NCBI RefSeq assembly: GCF_001667265.1
Contig: NZ_LZHW01000073.1
Span: forward strand, 122,919 to 186,918
Source of the DNA: Mycobacterium sp. ACS4331
GTDB taxonomy: Bacteria; Actinomycetota; Actinomycetes; Mycobacteriales; Mycobacteriaceae
Direction of reading: 5' to 3'
DNA: 64,000 nt
Below the pieces are notes generated by a model that saw only the letters and a list, made by a program, of their open reading frames with translations, was not told the origin of the DNA and ran no database searches. The translations under genes were made by a program, and so were the position numbers. This document shows positions 34,701 to 42,352 of the stretch, piece after piece. Position 1 is the stretch's first letter. Each line of letters opens with the position of its first letter.

Positions 34701-37375
34701 ATGTGGATCGCCCGTTGTCCGCGGTCGAGGTGCTCGACGACGCCGAGCGTGCACGGCTGGAGGAGATCGGCAACCGCGCCGTGCTGGCCCAGCCGGCGCC
34801 AGCGACAACAGTTCCGGCGGCATTCGCCAGACAGGTCACTGCGCGACCGCAGTCGGCGGCTGTCACCTTCGGCGACCGAACGATGACCTACCGCGAACTC
34901 GATGAGGCATCGGATCGTCTGGCGCACCGTCTGGTTGGGTGCGGTGCTGGGCCCGGTCGATGTGTGGCGCTGCTGTTCGACCGCTCGGCTGCCGCGATCG
35001 TGGCGATGCTCGCGGTGCTCAAATCCGGTGCCGCCTACCTGGCCATCGATCCGACTCTTCCCGACACCCGGATCGCCTTCATGCTCGACGATGCGGCTCC
35101 TGTCGCCGCCGTCACCACCAGAGGACTGGCAGCGCGCTTAGCCGGGTTCGAGCTCGAGATCGTCGACATCGACCACGTCGAGGAGCCGGAGGCCCCGAAC
35201 CGTCCGCTGCCGGCCCCGGCACCCGGCGACATCGCCTATCTGATCTACACCTCGGGGACCACCGGAACCCCGAAGGGAGTGGCGATCGCGCACGACAACC
35301 TGACGCACCTGGCCGACTCCATGCCCCCCGGTCTGGCTGCGGAACAGGTGTGGACACAGTGCCATTCCTACGCGTTCGACTTCTCGGTGTGGGAGATCTG
35401 GGCCGCCCTGCTCACCGGTGGGCGGCTCGTGGTGGTCTCCGAAGAGGTGACGAGTTCACCGCAGGATATGCATGCGTTGTTGGTCGCCGAGCGCGTGAAC
35501 GTCCTCACTCAGACCCCCTCGGCGGTGGGCGTACTGGCCCAGCAGGGATTGGAGTCAGTGGCACTGCTGCTCGGCGGCGAACCGTGTCCGCCTGATGTCG
35601 TGGACCGTTGGGCGCGGGACCGGGTGGTGATCAACGCCTACGGACCGACTGAGGCCACGGTGTACGCGGCGATGAGCGCCCCCCTGGCGGCGGGGACGGA
35701 CCCGGTGCCGATCGGCGCGCCGGTCTCGACCGCGGCGTTGTTCGTGCTTGATCGGCGGATGCGGCCGGTACCCGAAGGTGTGGTTGGGGAGTTGTACGTG
35801 GCCGGGCGTGGTGTCGGCGTCGGGTACCTGGGCCGGTCCGGGTTGACGGCGTCGCGGTTTGTGGCGTGTCCGTTCGGTGGGGTGGATGCGCCGGGGTTGC
35901 GGATGTATCGGACCGGGGATCTGGTGCGGTGGGATGCCGATGGTCAGTTGCAGTATCTGGGGCGGGCCGATGAGCAGGTCAAGATTCGCGGGTACCGCAT
36001 CGAGCTGGGCGAGATCCAGGCGGCACTGGCCGACCTCGACGGCGTCACCCAGGCGGTGGTGATCGCCTGCGGCGATCATGCCGGCGACAAGCGCGTCGTG
36101 GGCTATGTCACCGAAAGCAGCGCTGGTGCAGTCGATTCCGCCGCTGCACGAGAGGCATTGGCCGAGCGGCTGCCGGCCTACATGGTGCCGGCTGCGATCA
36201 TGGTGCTCGAGGGGCTGCCGCTGACGGTCAACGGCAAGCTCGACACTCGGGCGCTGCCCGCGCCGCGATACACCGCAGGCACCTACGAGGCGCCGGGCAC
36301 CGCCACCGAGAAGGCTCTGGCAGACATCTACGCAGAAACTCTGGGTCTGGATCGCGTCGGTGTCGACGATTCGTTCTTCGACCTGGGTGGAGACTCCCTC
36401 AGCGCGATGCAGGCGATCGCCAAGATCAACAGCCGGCTCGAGACCGACATTGCGGTGCGCACGATCTTCAACGCACCCACGGTGCGCGGGTTGAGCCAGG
36501 AGCTGGGCAGGGCCGACAGCTCCGACGAGGTGGTTGCCGTGGAGGTCCTGCGACGGGGTACAGGTGTTCCGTTGTGGTGCATACACGATGGCTTCGGACT
36601 GAGCTGGCCCTACCGCGCGTTGGGGAAACACCTCGACACCACGATCATCGGAATCAACGAGGTCCAGCAGGTCGACGGCGGGCCACCCGTCTCCATTCGG
36701 GCAATGGCGGCCGACTACGCGGACCGCATTCAGTCCCACGACCCCGTCGGACCCTACAGGTTGCTGGGGTGGTCGTTCGGCGGGGTCGTCGCCCATGCGG
36801 TCGCCGTTGAACTCCGCCGTCGCGGCTGCGACGTGCAGCGGTTGGTTCTGCTGGACCCGGCGGTCAACGCCAACACGGTCCTGGCGAGGAATCACGCGCT
36901 GGGAGAAAGTCATGTGCTCAAGCACATCCTGCGGTCCAACCGGATCAAGGTCCCATGGCGGTGGGGGCCGCTGACCTATCAGAGGGCGCAGGAGTTGATC
37001 AACCGTCAGCATGGCGGTGAATTCGGGCTTCCGTCCGGTGAGTTGCTGGAGTTCATGGCTCGAAGCCTCGCCACCAACTGGCCTCTGCTTCTCGAGCATG
37101 AGCTCGAGGTCTTCGACGGCGATGCGGTGGTCTTCAGCGCTTCGCGGGGCGCCCACTTCCCCAGTTTCCGATCACGAAAGCGCGGACGGCTCGCCCGAAT
37201 GGCGGTCCGCTATCAACAACGCAGCTGGCGCCCCTTCGTCGCCGGTGAATGCTCCGAGAACGCGGTCGACTGCACGCATTACGAGATGCTCACCGGCCCA
37301 TCCCTCGATACGTACGGTGAGCAGCTTCAGAGACTGCTGGGCAGCGAGCTGTCCGGTGGATCGCGGACCGGTTGA
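23879..37375 (+). CDS. Giant non-ribosomal peptide synthetase B: A-T of module 5, modules 6-8, thioesterase
   Basis: The protein has 4498 residues. The ATG at 23879 overlaps the stop of synthetase A (ATGA) and has GGGGGAGAG just upstream. Domain order: short C-A linker (1-40), A5, T5; C6, A6, T6; C7, A7 with inserted N-methyltransferase, T7; C8, A8, T8; type I thioesterase (about 4221-4498). All C domains keep HHxxxDG, all T domains keep their serine, and the TE has GWSFGG and a C-terminal THYEM histidine. Starting directly with an A domain shows it cannot work alone: C5 must come from synthetase A. Together the proteins should assemble an octapeptide N-methylated at positions 2, 4 and 7, all L unless a condensation domain also epimerises. 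Near-identical DNA blocks occur in A6, A7 and A8. Downstream genes encode a methyltransferase and a GAP-family exporter-like protein. Confidence 0.95.
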   Translation: MTANLSRRLSSMDLFDEDEYAQLDEWGNRAALMRGPSSAGSIPVAFAAQVELAPDAVALTFEGRSMTYREVDQAANRLAHLLVAHGAGPGRCVALLCARSAEAIVAIVAVLKSGAAYLPIDPAHPDARVQFMVTDAAPVAVITTADFAGRFDGFELPVIDVADWCDVDEPSAPLPAPDIDDIAYLIYTSGTTGVPKGVAITHRSAIALLETLDNAMELVGQVWTQWHSLAFDVSVWEIWGALLHGGRLVVVPETVARAPEDFHALLLREQVTILSQTPSAFYALQAADALQPDSGRQLKLAAVVLAGEALEPQRLRPWLANHRGLPRLINMYGPTETTVYATFREIVEADAATSISPIGVPLAHLGLFVLDHTLQPAPVGVVGELYVAGDGVGVGYVGRPGLTGSRFVACPFGPPGSRMYRTGDQVRWGSDGQLQYLGRADEQVKIRGYRIELGEIQTVLADLEGVEQAEVIAREDRPGDKRLVGYITGTADPAAARTALAQRLPSYMVPTAVVVLEEMPLTVNGKLDKRALPAPEYTSEDRYRAPGSAVEEALAEIYGQVLGLDRVGVDDSFFDLGGDSLSAIRLVAAINAGMGAGIAVRTVFDAPSVAELAPRIGESDGARPPLVVGVRPDVVPLSYAQQRLWFLEQLQGPSSIYNMPTALRLSGFLDADALGLALADVVGRHETLRTVFVASDGVPRQVVLPVEKADFGWEVFDAGDWPADRLEDAIGTVANHPFDLAVEIPLRVKLFRIAEAQHVLVAAVHHVAADGASVAPLLADVETAYAARSTGRAPEWTPLPVQYIDYTLWQQEWLGRESDPDSVIAGQLGYWEQALAGLPERLDLPTDRPYPPVSDFRGSSVRVDWPAALQQRVREVGREHNTTSFMVIQAALAVLLSELSMSSDVAIGFPIAGRNDPALDELVGFFVNTLVLRVDLSDDPSFTDLLDQVRQRSLAAYDHQDVPFEVLVDRLNPTRSLSHHPLVQVMLAWQNFDGQDDDRTNSSALGGVQVTSMPLDTLTARMDLVFSLGERWNETAEPAGIGGTVEFRTDVYDPATVEALIERLQRVLVSLTTDPARSLSSVDLLDPHEHARLDELGNRAVLALPTAEPSIPAVFAAQVDRAPDAVAVRCAGRSMSYRELEETSNRMAHWLVGLGAGPGQCVALLLNRSAEAVVTIMSVLKTGAAYVPIDPAHPDTRIGFMLADAAPVAVITTADQAGRLGGAGVAVLDVDDPCIATQPTTDLPGPVAADVAYVIYTSGTTGVPKGVAITHRNVTQLLTSLDLGLPGPGVWALCHSLAFDVSVWELLGALLRGATLVVADEDVVANPDDFHNLLVSEQVTLLTQTPSAAGMLSPEGLDSMSLMVAGEACPAEVVDRWAPGRIMFNAYGPTETTMGVAYSAPMSPDSPVPIGFPVPGAALFVLDRSLRVVPPGVVGELYVAGRGVGVGYVRRSGLTASRFVACPFGGVDAPGLRMYRTGDLVRWGADGQLQYLGRADEQVKIRGYRIELGEIQTALTDLDGVAQAVVIAREDRPGDKRLAGYITETCSGTVDPSHLRASLASRFPDYMVPAAIMVLDALPLTVNGKLDTRALPVPGYTTAEYRAPSSLAEELLAGIYAGVLGVERVGVDDSFFQLGGDSLSAMRVIAAANIAMDGGLAVRDLFEAPSVAALALRVGEGARALASFAPLVPTDRPETVPLSYAQNRLWFLNQFEGEAATYNMPTAYRISGALNVAALEQALGDVVGRHESLRTMLPAVEGVPRQVVLPAEQADFGWRCVDARDWSPERMQEAVGAVVSHSFDLATEIPLRASLFRVADDEHVLVAVLHHIAGDGWSIAPLMRDLSLAYASRSAGQAPGWAPLPVQYVDYTLWQREHLGELEDVDSRISAQVAYWEQALEGLPERLELPTDRPYPAVSDYRGSSVSVDWPAELQQQVARVAREYNATPFMVMQAALAVLLGDLSASSDVAVGFPIAGRRDPALDELVGFFVNTLVLRVDLSDDPSFSDLLDQVRQRSLAAFEHQDVPFEVLVERLNPTRSLAHHPLIQVIFAWQNLPWQDDSPAAALTLGDLQATPLAADTETARMDLVLFLREHWTEEGLPAGIWGTVEFRTDVYDTASIESLVRRFRRVLEALTAEPLRSVASLELVDEVERARLDRLGHRAVLSESVCAVSIPELYAAQAVRSPNAVALRFEGRSWSYRELDEASNRLAHLLIDLGAGPGECVALLVPRSADAVVAILAVLKSGAAYLPIDPAHPQARVEFMIGDAAPVLALSTSGLADRLARCGVLVVDVGDPRIGHQSCTALPGPAADDVAHLIYTSGTTGTPKGVAVTHANVTRLFASMDVGVALDSGQAWAQCSSLAFDYSVWEMWGALLHGGRLVVVPESVTRAPDELHALLVAEGVTVLSQTPSAVGVLPVAGLESAALMVAAEACPAEVVARWAPGRVMINGYGPTETTVYATISAPLQADASVVPIGFPVPGAALFVLDRSLRVVPPGVVGELYVAGRGVGVGYVRRSGLTASRFVACPFGGVDAPGLRMYRTGDLVRWGADGQLQYLGRADEQVKIRGYRIELGEIQNVLAEHPWVAQAVVIAREDRPGDRQLVSYVVPNRQLRLVREPAREAQLVDQWQGVYEDLYSGVMFTAGAPTELGEDFGGWNSSYTGAPIPLDQMQQWRSAAVNRITGLKPRRVLEIGVGSGLLLAHLAPECEEYWGTDFSTPTIRTLQAAVAAQPWGDRVRLRAQPADAADGLPDSHFDVVVINSVIQYFPSAGYLLDVLAVAMRALAPGGAVFIGDVRNLSLLRAFTAGVVCADVNADESAAVVAERVRRELLAEQELLVAPEFFVALPQRLTDIVGVDVRLKNMSADNELSGYRYDVVLRKGPAPVRSTTAVPSCPWPELGSLARLEELLTAQHLAQLRVTGVPHAGIWPDVAFAQALIDADDRTSVRELREAVATPDAVHPHECRLLGQRLGYTVAVTWSPTPGHVELVFIREDDPSMLSGVYAPAADVGSLEEYVNDPSAIERVSELRDHAASRLPEYMVPAAIMMVESLPLTVNGKLDRRALPAPEFTSGAAYRPPRDQREQVLAALFGDVLGVSRIGIDDSFFDLGGHSLSATRLVARIRAELNVDVPIRALFDAPTVADLARWISTHAEQPLGAMLTVQQRPEVIPLSYAQQRLWFLDQLQGPSPVYNMPSAFRISGPLDAEALGAAVTDVVTRHESLRTVFTVTDGVPHQVVVPADQADVGWQVVDASGWSADRLQQSVGAAVRYAFDLAHEIPLRVTLFRVSPLEHVLVAVVHHIAGDGWSIAPLMRDLGVAYASRCAGTAPGWAPLPVQYVDYTLWQREQLGELTDPDSRISAQVAYWERALAGLPERLELPTDRPYPPVADYRGASAAVNWPAQLQQRVARVAREHDVTSFMVVQAALAVLLGRLSASSDVAVGFPIAGRRDPALDDLVGFFVNTLVLRVDVDEDLTVAGLLDQVRRRSLAAYEHQDVPFEVLVDRLNPARSLTHHPLIQVMLGWQNFTGRNVGDDASEAAMADVHISPLTADTLSARMDLVFSLEERFDDSGAPAGISGMVEFRTDVFDASTVDVLIGELQRVVAALTVDVDRPLSAVEVLDDAERARLEEIGNRAVLAQPAPATTVPAAFARQVTARPQSAAVTFGDRTMTYRELDEASDRLAHRLVGCGAGPGRCVALLFDRSAAAIVAMLAVLKSGAAYLAIDPTLPDTRIAFMLDDAAPVAAVTTRGLAARLAGFELEIVDIDHVEEPEAPNRPLPAPAPGDIAYLIYTSGTTGTPKGVAIAHDNLTHLADSMPPGLAAEQVWTQCHSYAFDFSVWEIWAALLTGGRLVVVSEEVTSSPQDMHALLVAERVNVLTQTPSAVGVLAQQGLESVALLLGGEPCPPDVVDRWARDRVVINAYGPTEATVYAAMSAPLAAGTDPVPIGAPVSTAALFVLDRRMRPVPEGVVGELYVAGRGVGVGYLGRSGLTASRFVACPFGGVDAPGLRMYRTGDLVRWDADGQLQYLGRADEQVKIRGYRIELGEIQAALADLDGVTQAVVIACGDHAGDKRVVGYVTESSAGAVDSAAAREALAERLPAYMVPAAIMVLEGLPLTVNGKLDTRALPAPRYTAGTYEAPGTATEKALADIYAETLGLDRVGVDDSFFDLGGDSLSAMQAIAKINSRLETDIAVRTIFNAPTVRGLSQELGRADSSDEVVAVEVLRRGTGVPLWCIHDGFGLSWPYRALGKHLDTTIIGINEVQQVDGGPPVSIRAMAADYADRIQSHDPVGPYRLLGWSFGGVVAHAVAVELRRRGCDVQRLVLLDPAVNANTVLARNHALGESHVLKHILRSNRIKVPWRWGPLTYQRAQELINRQHGGEFGLPSGELLEFMARSLATNWPLLLEHELEVFDGDAVVFSASRGAHFPSFRSRKRGRLARMAVRYQQRSWRPFVAGECSENAVDCTHYEMLTGPSLDTYGEQLQRLLGSELSGGSRTG
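25741..28920 (+). other. NRPS module 6: C-A-T
   Basis: Positions are in synthetase B: C6 His residue 765, A6 core 1257, T6 serine 1638. C6 reads HHVAADGAS where the other internal C domains have DGWS. Pocket of A6: D-V-W-T-M-A-A-M-G-K, unassigned. Confidence 0.85.
28099..28415 (+). repeat. 317-base near-identical block, copy in A6
   Basis: Encodes motifs A5-A8 region of A6. It matches 31291-31607 with 3 mismatches in 317 by eye, far closer than the flanking A-domain DNA. Confidence 0.85.
28921..33340 (+). other. NRPS module 7: C-A(N-methyltransferase)-T
   Basis: Positions are in synthetase B: C7 His 1826, A7 core 2318, methyltransferase EIGVGSG 2691, T7 serine 3111 (LGGHS, the only T domain here with HS instead of DS). 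Pocket: D-Y-W-S-M-A-G-V-Y-K, the same as A3, so this residue should be the N-methylated version of residue 3. Confidence 0.85.
31291..31607 (+). repeat. 317-base near-identical block, copy in A7
   Basis: Partner of 28099-28415. The match ends just after the A8 motif, shortly before the methyltransferase insertion point of A7. Confidence 0.85.
33341..37375 (+). other. NRPS module 8 and release: C-A-T-TE
   Basis: Positions are in synthetase B: C8 His 3298, A8 core 3791, T8 serine 4173, thioesterase nucleophile S4299 in GWSFGG, likely catalytic His 4467. Pocket of A8: D-F-W-T-L-G-A-V-Y-K. It shares DFW with threonine codes but differs elsewhere, so I do not assign it. The TE would hydrolyse or cyclise the octapeptide. 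Confidence 0.85.
35833..36003 (+). repeat. 171-base partial copy of the same block in A8
   Basis: Matches the A6 block with one mismatch (GATGCC for GGTGCC) over 171 bases and diverges outside. It shares an A6-type variant (ACGGCG) that A7 lacks. Confidence 0.8.
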
Positions 37376-37727
37376 TCGTGTGTCGCTTCTTCGCCCGGAT
37401 GACTCTGCGGCGCAGGGGATTGGTTTCCCAGTTCGTCAGGACGGAAGGGGTTTCTTCTAAGGCGTAGTACGGGGAGGGTGCAACGCTTCGAGCGCCGCGG
37501 GCAGCCGAAGCGGTGGTGTCCGACGCTCGGTGATGCGGAATCGAATTCGGTGCCGCGCCAACTCGCCGTCAGTTTCGAGGAATTCCTCGAAAGGGCGACA
37601 TCGGCTGCCCGCCAGCGCGTTACCGTGAAGGAGGGCCTTCGAGGGAACGCGTGCACGCACCGCGCAGCCGCGGCGCACAGGCGAGCCGAGACCTGACCGC
37701 AGTTCAGCCCATGGCAAGGGGGGATAC
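37376..37727. other. Intergenic region after the synthetases
   Basis: A 352-base stretch with no convincing gene; a 72-codon open frame inside it has no recognisable features. It contains the inverted repeat CGCTTCG-N15-CGAAGCG (37484-37512), which may terminate or attenuate synthetase transcription, so the methyltransferase may have its own promoter. Confidence 0.5.
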
Positions 37728-38597
37728 GTGCCGACGGACATCGTTGATATGCCGCGAGGTGGGCCACGGGCATCGTGGCTGTCTCGGCGGCTGCAGACCG
37801 ACCGACTGGAGTACCTGGATCGCGACGACGTCGACGAACTGAAGGCCAAGGTCGTGGCCTCACTCGACCGCGGCGGCCGCCGACCGCGATTCGGCACCTA
37901 CGAGAAGCATGCGCGGATTGTGATGGACGAGGTCTCCGAACTGGACGCACCGAAGATCCTCGAACTCGGGTGCGGCCTCGGAGGGTTGTCGAGGCGGCTT
38001 CTCGAACTCCATCCCACTGCCGAGCTCACCGTCACCGACATCGATCCCGCGTTCGTCTCCGCGATCGCGGCCGGTGATCTGGGCAGCCATCCGCGCGCCA
38101 CGGTCAGAACCATGGACGCCACCGCAATCGATGCTCCAGAAGGGTATTTCGACCTCGCACTGTTCTCGCTGTCGCTGCATCACCTGCCGCCCGAACTGGC
38201 GGCCCGGGTGCTCGTCGAAGGGACGCGAGCGGCCAAAAGGCTGTTGATCATCGACATTCACAGGCCGCCGCCGCTGTTTCACGTCGCGATGATTGCGGCG
38301 GTTCTGCCACTGGCGCGAATTCCAGTGGTCCACGACGCGATCATCAGCGGTCTGCGCGCCTACAGCCCAGCGGCGCTCGAGGCGCTCGCCGAACATGCGG
38401 ATCCCGCAATAGCCGTCGACTTCCGACCTCGACGGCGGGGGCTGACCGTCATGGTGGCAGCGCGTCGCGGCCGACAGAGGGCAGCCGGTGGCGAGGGCTC
38501 GAATCGAGGTGCTGCCAACACCGACATGGCCGGTCTCAGCGAATTGTACGGAGGCGAAAAACCGAAGAACGCCAACAGTAAACGACTAGCGCAGTAA
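37728..38597 (+). CDS. Class I SAM-dependent methyltransferase
   Basis: The protein has 289 residues from the GTG at 37728, with AAGGGGGG a few bases upstream. A Rossmann-type methyltransferase core is clear: motif I LELGCGLGG (about residues 77-85), the acidic end of strand 2 in VTDID, and the FSLSLHHLPPELA region typical of motif IV and its neighbours. A basic C-terminal tail (RRRGLTVMVAARRGRQRAAGG) follows. The substrate is unknown. It sits between the synthetases and the GAP protein, 11 bases from the latter, so tailoring of the peptide is plausible, for example O-methylation of a side chain or of the C-terminal carboxylate. N-methylation is already covered by the three internal domains. 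A role unrelated to the peptide cannot be excluded. Confidence 0.75.
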   Translation: MPTDIVDMPRGGPRASWLSRRLQTDRLEYLDRDDVDELKAKVVASLDRGGRRPRFGTYEKHARIVMDEVSELDAPKILELGCGLGGLSRRLLELHPTAELTVTDIDPAFVSAIAAGDLGSHPRATVRTMDATAIDAPEGYFDLALFSLSLHHLPPELAARVLVEGTRAAKRLLIIDIHRPPPLFHVAMIAAVLPLARIPVVHDAIISGLRAYSPAALEALAEHADPAIAVDFRPRRRGLTVMVAARRGRQRAAGGEGSNRGAANTDMAGLSELYGGEKPKNANSKRLAQ

Positions 38598-38607
38598 CAT
38601 TGCGGCG

Positions 38608-39423
38608 ATGTGGGGGTCCTTAGCCGTACTGGCTCTTTTGACGACGATCAACCCGGTCCGAATCGGGATCATTCTGCTCGTGATCACCCGGCCGCGCCCG
38701 ATGCAGAATCTGCTTGCGTACTGGACCGGCGCCGTGATCGTGGGGCTGCTCAGCCTGATCGTCCCGTTGCTCGTGCTGTACGCCAACCCATCGTCGGCAT
38801 CGTTTCTGGACGACTTCTCCCATCCGACCGCGAATCCGACCGCTCAGCGCACCGCGATCGGCGTCGGGGTGTTCCTGCTCGTCGTCGGCGCCCTGATCGC
38901 CGTGCGGTCCTTGCGGCGTACACCGAGCGTCGCCAAGCATGCGGCGAAACGCAAGGACGCGAAGGTGGGCGGTGGATCGACGATGGTGCTGGAATCCACC
39001 GCCCCGTCTGTGATTACGCGACTCCTTCATCCCTCAGATGATGAGGAGACGGCAGACGAGTCCACGGGACGGCGAACTCTTCGCCGAATTCGCAAGGCGT
39101 GGAAAGACGGGTCCCCGTGGATCTCGTTCGGCATCGGCATCGGCATCCTGCCGCCACTCGACGGCCTGCTCTTCGCGCTCGCCATCATCGTGGCCTCGGG
39201 TGAAGCCCTCGGCGTTCAGATCGTCACCGTCATCGTCTACATCTTCGGCGTCCTGCTCATTGAGGAGATCATCCTCATCAGCAATGTGCTTGCGCCAGCG
39301 AAGACCCAAGCGGCGCTGCGCCGTCTGCACGATTGGGCGCGGGTTCACCATCAGAAGTTCCTCGCGGCCATCCTGATCCTGGTCGGGTGCTCACTGGTGC
39401 TGCGGGGACTGGGTAATCTTTGA
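38608..39423 (+). CDS. GAP-family integral membrane protein (peptidolipid addressing/export type)
   Basis: The protein has 271 residues from the ATG at 38608. It looks like a five- to six-span membrane protein: hydrophobic stretches at about 3-24, 35-60, 84-105, 173-195, 200-225 and 250-268, with a charged cytoplasmic loop (about 105-170) rich in Lys and Arg. The early NPVRIGI motif and overall layout fit the GAP family, whose founder in M. smegmatis is needed to bring glycopeptidolipids to the cell surface. In that locus gap follows mps1 and mps2, a close parallel to this position. I infer that it helps export the peptide made by the upstream synthetases. It is convergent with the IclR gene, six bases apart. 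Confidence 0.78.
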   Translation: MWGSLAVLALLTTINPVRIGIILLVITRPRPMQNLLAYWTGAVIVGLLSLIVPLLVLYANPSSASFLDDFSHPTANPTAQRTAIGVGVFLLVVGALIAVRSLRRTPSVAKHAAKRKDAKVGGGSTMVLESTAPSVITRLLHPSDDEETADESTGRRTLRRIRKAWKDGSPWISFGIGIGILPPLDGLLFALAIIVASGEALGVQIVTVIVYIFGVLLIEEIILISNVLAPAKTQAALRRLHDWARVHHQKFLAAILILVGCSLVLRGLGNL

Positions 39424-39429
39424 GCCGGG

Positions 39430-40344
39430 TCACGCCACGGTCGCCGTGGACGCGACACCCCCGAGCTGCTCGGTGATCGCTCCCGCGGTCGCCATGAGCG
39501 CTGCAGCGCGTTCCGTGATCTCGTCGTCGGCCAGGGCTTTACCGATGTGCAGCGAGACGACCATCACCTGGCGCCGGTGATGGTCGAACACCGGCGCCGA
39601 CATGACGCTGATGTCATGAGAGGTGTCCTCGGGTGTGGCCTCGTCGCGCAGGTACACCCGTTCGCCGATGTCGGACACCAGCTCACCCAGCAGGGCCCGC
39701 AACTCGTCTGGCAGCTCCGTCGACACACCGGCCATGAGCGCGTACAGGCGCCGGCCGCCCGGCGTCAGGCGCTCGACCAGATACCCGTCCCTGCGGCAGG
39801 TTTCGACCACACGATGCAGCCGAGCGGTCTTCGTGCGCAGCGGCAGCGTCGGCTCCTTGGACAGCCAGTCCCGTAGGGCCTGCTCGTCCCACAGCACGAA
39901 CATGAGGCCGATCGGAGGGGCGAACGGATAACTCTGGCCGACCTCGACGCCCGACCGGGCCCCCGGTGGCGCCACGAGTTCGATCAGCGTGATGCGATCG
40001 TCGATCACCCCGGACAGCGCGGCGGTTGCTCCAAAGCGCGCGGACAGCCTGCTGAGCTCCTCGCGCGCACCGGGGCTCACCCGCAGCGACTCCTGGGTTC
40101 GATGTCCCAGTCTGATCAGGGCTGGACCGAGGCGGTAGGTCTTGTCGACGGGGTCGCGCAGCACGTAACCCGCATCGCCCAACGTGGTGACGATCCCCAG
40201 GCACGTGGGCTTGCTCAGGCCGAGGCGACGGGCGAGTTCGGACACACCGAATCGTTGATCGGGGTGGTCGGCCAGGAAGTCGAGAATCTGAACCACCCGC
40301 TCGGTGGGCGGTGAGGTGCGGCTTGAGGCGCCGGGCGCGGACAC
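39430..40344 (-). CDS. IclR-family transcriptional regulator
   Basis: The protein has 304 residues from a GTG at 40344. An N-terminal winged helix-turn-helix lies at about residues 13-75 (TERVVQILDFLADHPDQRFGVSELARRLGLSKPTCLGIVTTL). It is followed by the IclR effector-binding GAF-like domain, with conserved turns such as YPFAPPIGLMFVLW. IclR proteins control catabolic operons in response to small aromatic or acidic ligands. It is divergent from the Rv3531c-type gene, and the shared promoter region holds both a TTCATATATGAA palindrome, likely its own operator, and a KstR site. It stands exactly at the junction between the peptide cluster and the sterol genes, so it could regulate either; the divergent layout favours the sterol side. 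Confidence 0.85.
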   Translation of the reverse strand: MSAPGASSRTSPPTERVVQILDFLADHPDQRFGVSELARRLGLSKPTCLGIVTTLGDAGYVLRDPVDKTYRLGPALIRLGHRTQESLRVSPGAREELSRLSARFGATAALSGVIDDRITLIELVAPPGARSGVEVGQSYPFAPPIGLMFVLWDEQALRDWLSKEPTLPLRTKTARLHRVVETCRRDGYLVERLTPGGRRLYALMAGVSTELPDELRALLGELVSDIGERVYLRDEATPEDTSHDISVMSAPVFDHHRRQVMVVSLHIGKALADDEITERAAALMATAGAITEQLGGVASTATVA

Positions 40345-40366
40345 GGCGCCAGATTAACACCGTTGG

Positions 40367-40378
40367 TTCATATATGAA
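40367..40378. promoter_or_regulatory. Palindrome TTCATATATGAA, candidate IclR-type operator
   Basis: A perfect 12-base AT-rich palindrome starts 23 bases upstream of the IclR gene start and lies 29 bases from the neighbouring KstR site. Autoregulation is typical of IclR proteins; the assignment is by position only. Confidence 0.5.
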
Positions 40379-40406
40379 ACGATTCGGTCGAAATATTGAC
40401 TGGTGC

Positions 40407-40420
40407 TGGAACGGGTTCTA
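40407..40420. promoter_or_regulatory. KstR operator TGGAACGGGTTCTA
   Basis: Fits TNNAACNNGTTNNA in full. It ends 10 bases before the GTG of the Rv3531c-type gene. A -10-like TAGCTT (40419-40424) overlaps its end, six bases before the start codon, which suggests a leaderless transcript. Confidence 0.85.
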
Positions 40421-40430
40421 GCTTCGAGGT

Positions 40431-41558
40431 GTGTACTCAAAGGCATTGACGGATGCGATCGCTGAGGCCGAACACCTCGTGTCGACCGCGCCGTTCATCG
40501 AATCGGACGCCGACCTCGCCGAAGGCCTGCAATACCTGGCCGGCTGCATCTCCGGGTGTGTGCACCTGGCCTTCGACTACGACCGCGACCACCCCTTCTT
40601 CCAGTCGGGCACCGGCCCGTTCACCAAGATGGGGCTGGACAACCCGGACACCCTCTACTTCGGTACGCGGGTCCAGCCGGGTCACGAGTACGTCGTCACC
40701 GGCAGGCGCGGCACCACCACCGATCTGAGCTTTCAGGTCCTCGGCGGTGAGTACACCGACGACAATGTGCCGGCCAGTCAGGCCGCATTCGACGACCGCG
40801 AGCTCGACATCGCCGACGACGGCTCCTTCGAATGGCGGATCACGCCGAACGCCCCCTCGCAGCTGTTGGTGCGGGAGGTCTACAACGACTGGGCGGCCCA
40901 GCGAGGGCACATCAGCATCGCCAGGACGGACACCGCCGGCACGGCGCCGGCACCGCTGTCCCGTGAGCTCGTCGAGAAGCGGTATGCGGTCGCCGGCAGG
41001 CAGCTGGTGCAGCGCGTCAAGACGTGGCTGCAGTTCCCGCAGTGGTTCTACAACACGCTTCCGGTCAACACCATGGTCGCGCCGCGACTCACGCCGGGCG
41101 GTCTGGCGACTCAGTACTCGTCGGTGGGGCATTTCGACCTCAAACCCGACGAGGCGATGATCATCACCGTTCCGGTGTCCGACGCGCCCTATATGGGATT
41201 CCAGCTGGGAAGTCTCTGGTACATCTCGCTCGACTACATCAACCACCAGACGTCGTTGAACGGCACACAGGCGCAACCGGATCCGGACGGCATGATCCGC
41301 ATCGTGGTCGCGGACGCCAACCCCGGCGTGACCAACTGGTGCGAAACGCTGGGGCACCGTAAGGGGTACCTGCAGTTCCGCTGGCAACGGTTGTCGCGGG
41401 AGCTGACCGAGGCCGACGGCCCAACTGTCGAAGTGGTCGACATCGACCGGGTCGCGGAGGTGCTGCCGCACCACGAGCACAACAAGATCTCCGATGCGGA
41501 CTGGCGCGAGCGGATCGCCCTGCGCCAGAAGCAGATCGCCGACAGGATGGTGGGCTGA
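40431..41558 (+). CDS. Conserved hypothetical protein of the KstR regulon (Rv3531c type)
   Basis: The protein has 375 residues from the GTG at 40431, the first codon after the KstR site. It is a soluble protein without signal peptide or membrane span. It contains aromatic-rich beta segments in the second half (QFPQWFYNTLPVNTMVAPRL, GFQLGSLWYISLDYIN) and a conserved NWCETLGH. I know of no proven reaction for the family. Position and operator tie it to sterol degradation: it is first in a run of three co-directional genes, two bases ahead of the SDR gene and matching Rv3531c-Rv3530c-Rv3529c of M. tuberculosis. I do not assign a function. Confidence 0.8.
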   Translation: MYSKALTDAIAEAEHLVSTAPFIESDADLAEGLQYLAGCISGCVHLAFDYDRDHPFFQSGTGPFTKMGLDNPDTLYFGTRVQPGHEYVVTGRRGTTTDLSFQVLGGEYTDDNVPASQAAFDDRELDIADDGSFEWRITPNAPSQLLVREVYNDWAAQRGHISIARTDTAGTAPAPLSRELVEKRYAVAGRQLVQRVKTWLQFPQWFYNTLPVNTMVAPRLTPGGLATQYSSVGHFDLKPDEAMIITVPVSDAPYMGFQLGSLWYISLDYINHQTSLNGTQAQPDPDGMIRIVVADANPGVTNWCETLGHRKGYLQFRWQRLSRELTEADGPTVEVVDIDRVAEVLPHHEHNKISDADWRERIALRQKQIADRMVG

Positions 41559-41560
41559 AC

Positions 41561-42352
41561 ATGACGGGTTCGTACGGTCTGCTCGACGGGAAGGTCGTGG
41601 TGATCAGCGGCGTCGGTCCCGCGCTGGGGACGACGCTGGCGCGGCGCTGCGCCGAGAACGGCGCTGACCTGGTGCTCGCGGCGCGCACCGTGGAACGTCT
41701 CGACGACGTGGCCAAACAGGTCGCCGATCTGGGCCGCCGGGCGGTCTCGGTGGGCACCGACATCACCGACGACGCTCAGGTCGAGAACCTGGTGAAGGCC
41801 ACCCTGGATGCATACGGCAGGGTGGATGTGTTGATCAACAACGCATTTCGGGTCCCGTCGATGAAGCCGTTCGCCAGCACCACCTACGAGCACATGCGCG
41901 AAGCCATCGAGTTGACAGTCTTCGGCGCACTTCGGATGGTGCAGGGGTTCACCCCGGCATTGGCAGAGTCCAAGGGCGCGGTGGTGAACGTCAACTCGAT
42001 GGTGGTGCGGCATTCACAGGCCAAGTACGGCGCGTACAAGATGGCGAAGTCCGCGCTGCTCGCGATGTCGCAGACGCTGGCCACTGAGCTGGGTGAGCAG
42101 GGGATCCGGGTCAATTCCGTTCTGCCCGGTTATATCTGGGGTGGCACCCTGGAGGCCTACTTCACGCATCAGGCCGGCAAGTACGGCACCTCCGTCGAGG
42201 AGATCTACAAGGCCGCCGCGGCCGGATCCGACCTCAAGCGCCTGCCCACCGAGGACGAGGTGGCTTCGGCGATCCTGTTCATGGCCAGCGATCTGTCCAG
42301 CGGCATCACCGGGCAGGCGCTGGACGTCAACTGCGGGGAGTTCAAGGCATGA
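41561..42352 (+). CDS. Short-chain dehydrogenase/reductase (Rv3530c type)
   Basis: The protein has 263 residues, starting two bases after the previous stop. A classical SDR fold is visible: nucleotide-binding loop GVGPALG (about residues 17-23), NNA (NNAFRV) near residue 90, catalytic serine in VNSM, and YGAYKMAK giving the YxxxK pair (about 151-155). The end, SGITGQALDVNCGEF, is typical of the family. It probably oxidises or reduces a hydroxy/keto group on a sterol catabolite with NAD(P). The exact step is not established. Translation is coupled to the sulfotransferase-like gene by an ATGA overlap. Confidence 0.88.
   Translation: MTGSYGLLDGKVVVISGVGPALGTTLARRCAENGADLVLAARTVERLDDVAKQVADLGRRAVSVGTDITDDAQVENLVKATLDAYGRVDVLINNAFRVPSMKPFASTTYEHMREAIELTVFGALRMVQGFTPALAESKGAVVNVNSMVVRHSQAKYGAYKMAKSALLAMSQTLATELGEQGIRVNSVLPGYIWGGTLEAYFTHQAGKYGTSVEEIYKAAAAGSDLKRLPTEDEVASAILFMASDLSSGITGQALDVNCGEFKA

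Noticed and set aside
14887..36003. CRISPR or satellite-type repeat array suggested by repeated blocks
   Set aside because: Repeats are in-frame coding copies of homologous adenylation and condensation domains, with no regular spacers or short direct repeats.
34500..36500. Threonine assignment for A8 from its DFW start
   Set aside because: Only the first three pocket residues agree with common threonine codes; the remaining positions (T-L-G-A-V-Y) do not, so no residue is assigned.
7096..37375. Identity with mycobactin, exochelin or glycopeptidolipid synthesis
   Set aside because: No salicylate, hydroxylase, formyltransferase, PKS, glycosyltransferase or PapA-type genes are present. Domain order (eight modules, N-MT at 2, 4 and 7, no E domains) does not match those pathways.
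37478..37696. 72-codon open frame between synthetase B and the methyltransferase
   Set aside because: No ribosome-binding site or recognisable motif; its start overlaps an inverted repeat. Treated as intergenic.
38000..38550. Methyltransferase as one of the peptide N-methyltransferases
   Set aside because: All three N-methylations have built-in domains with intact SAM loops. This protein lacks the GWNSSYTG signature, so it is listed only as a possible tailoring enzyme.
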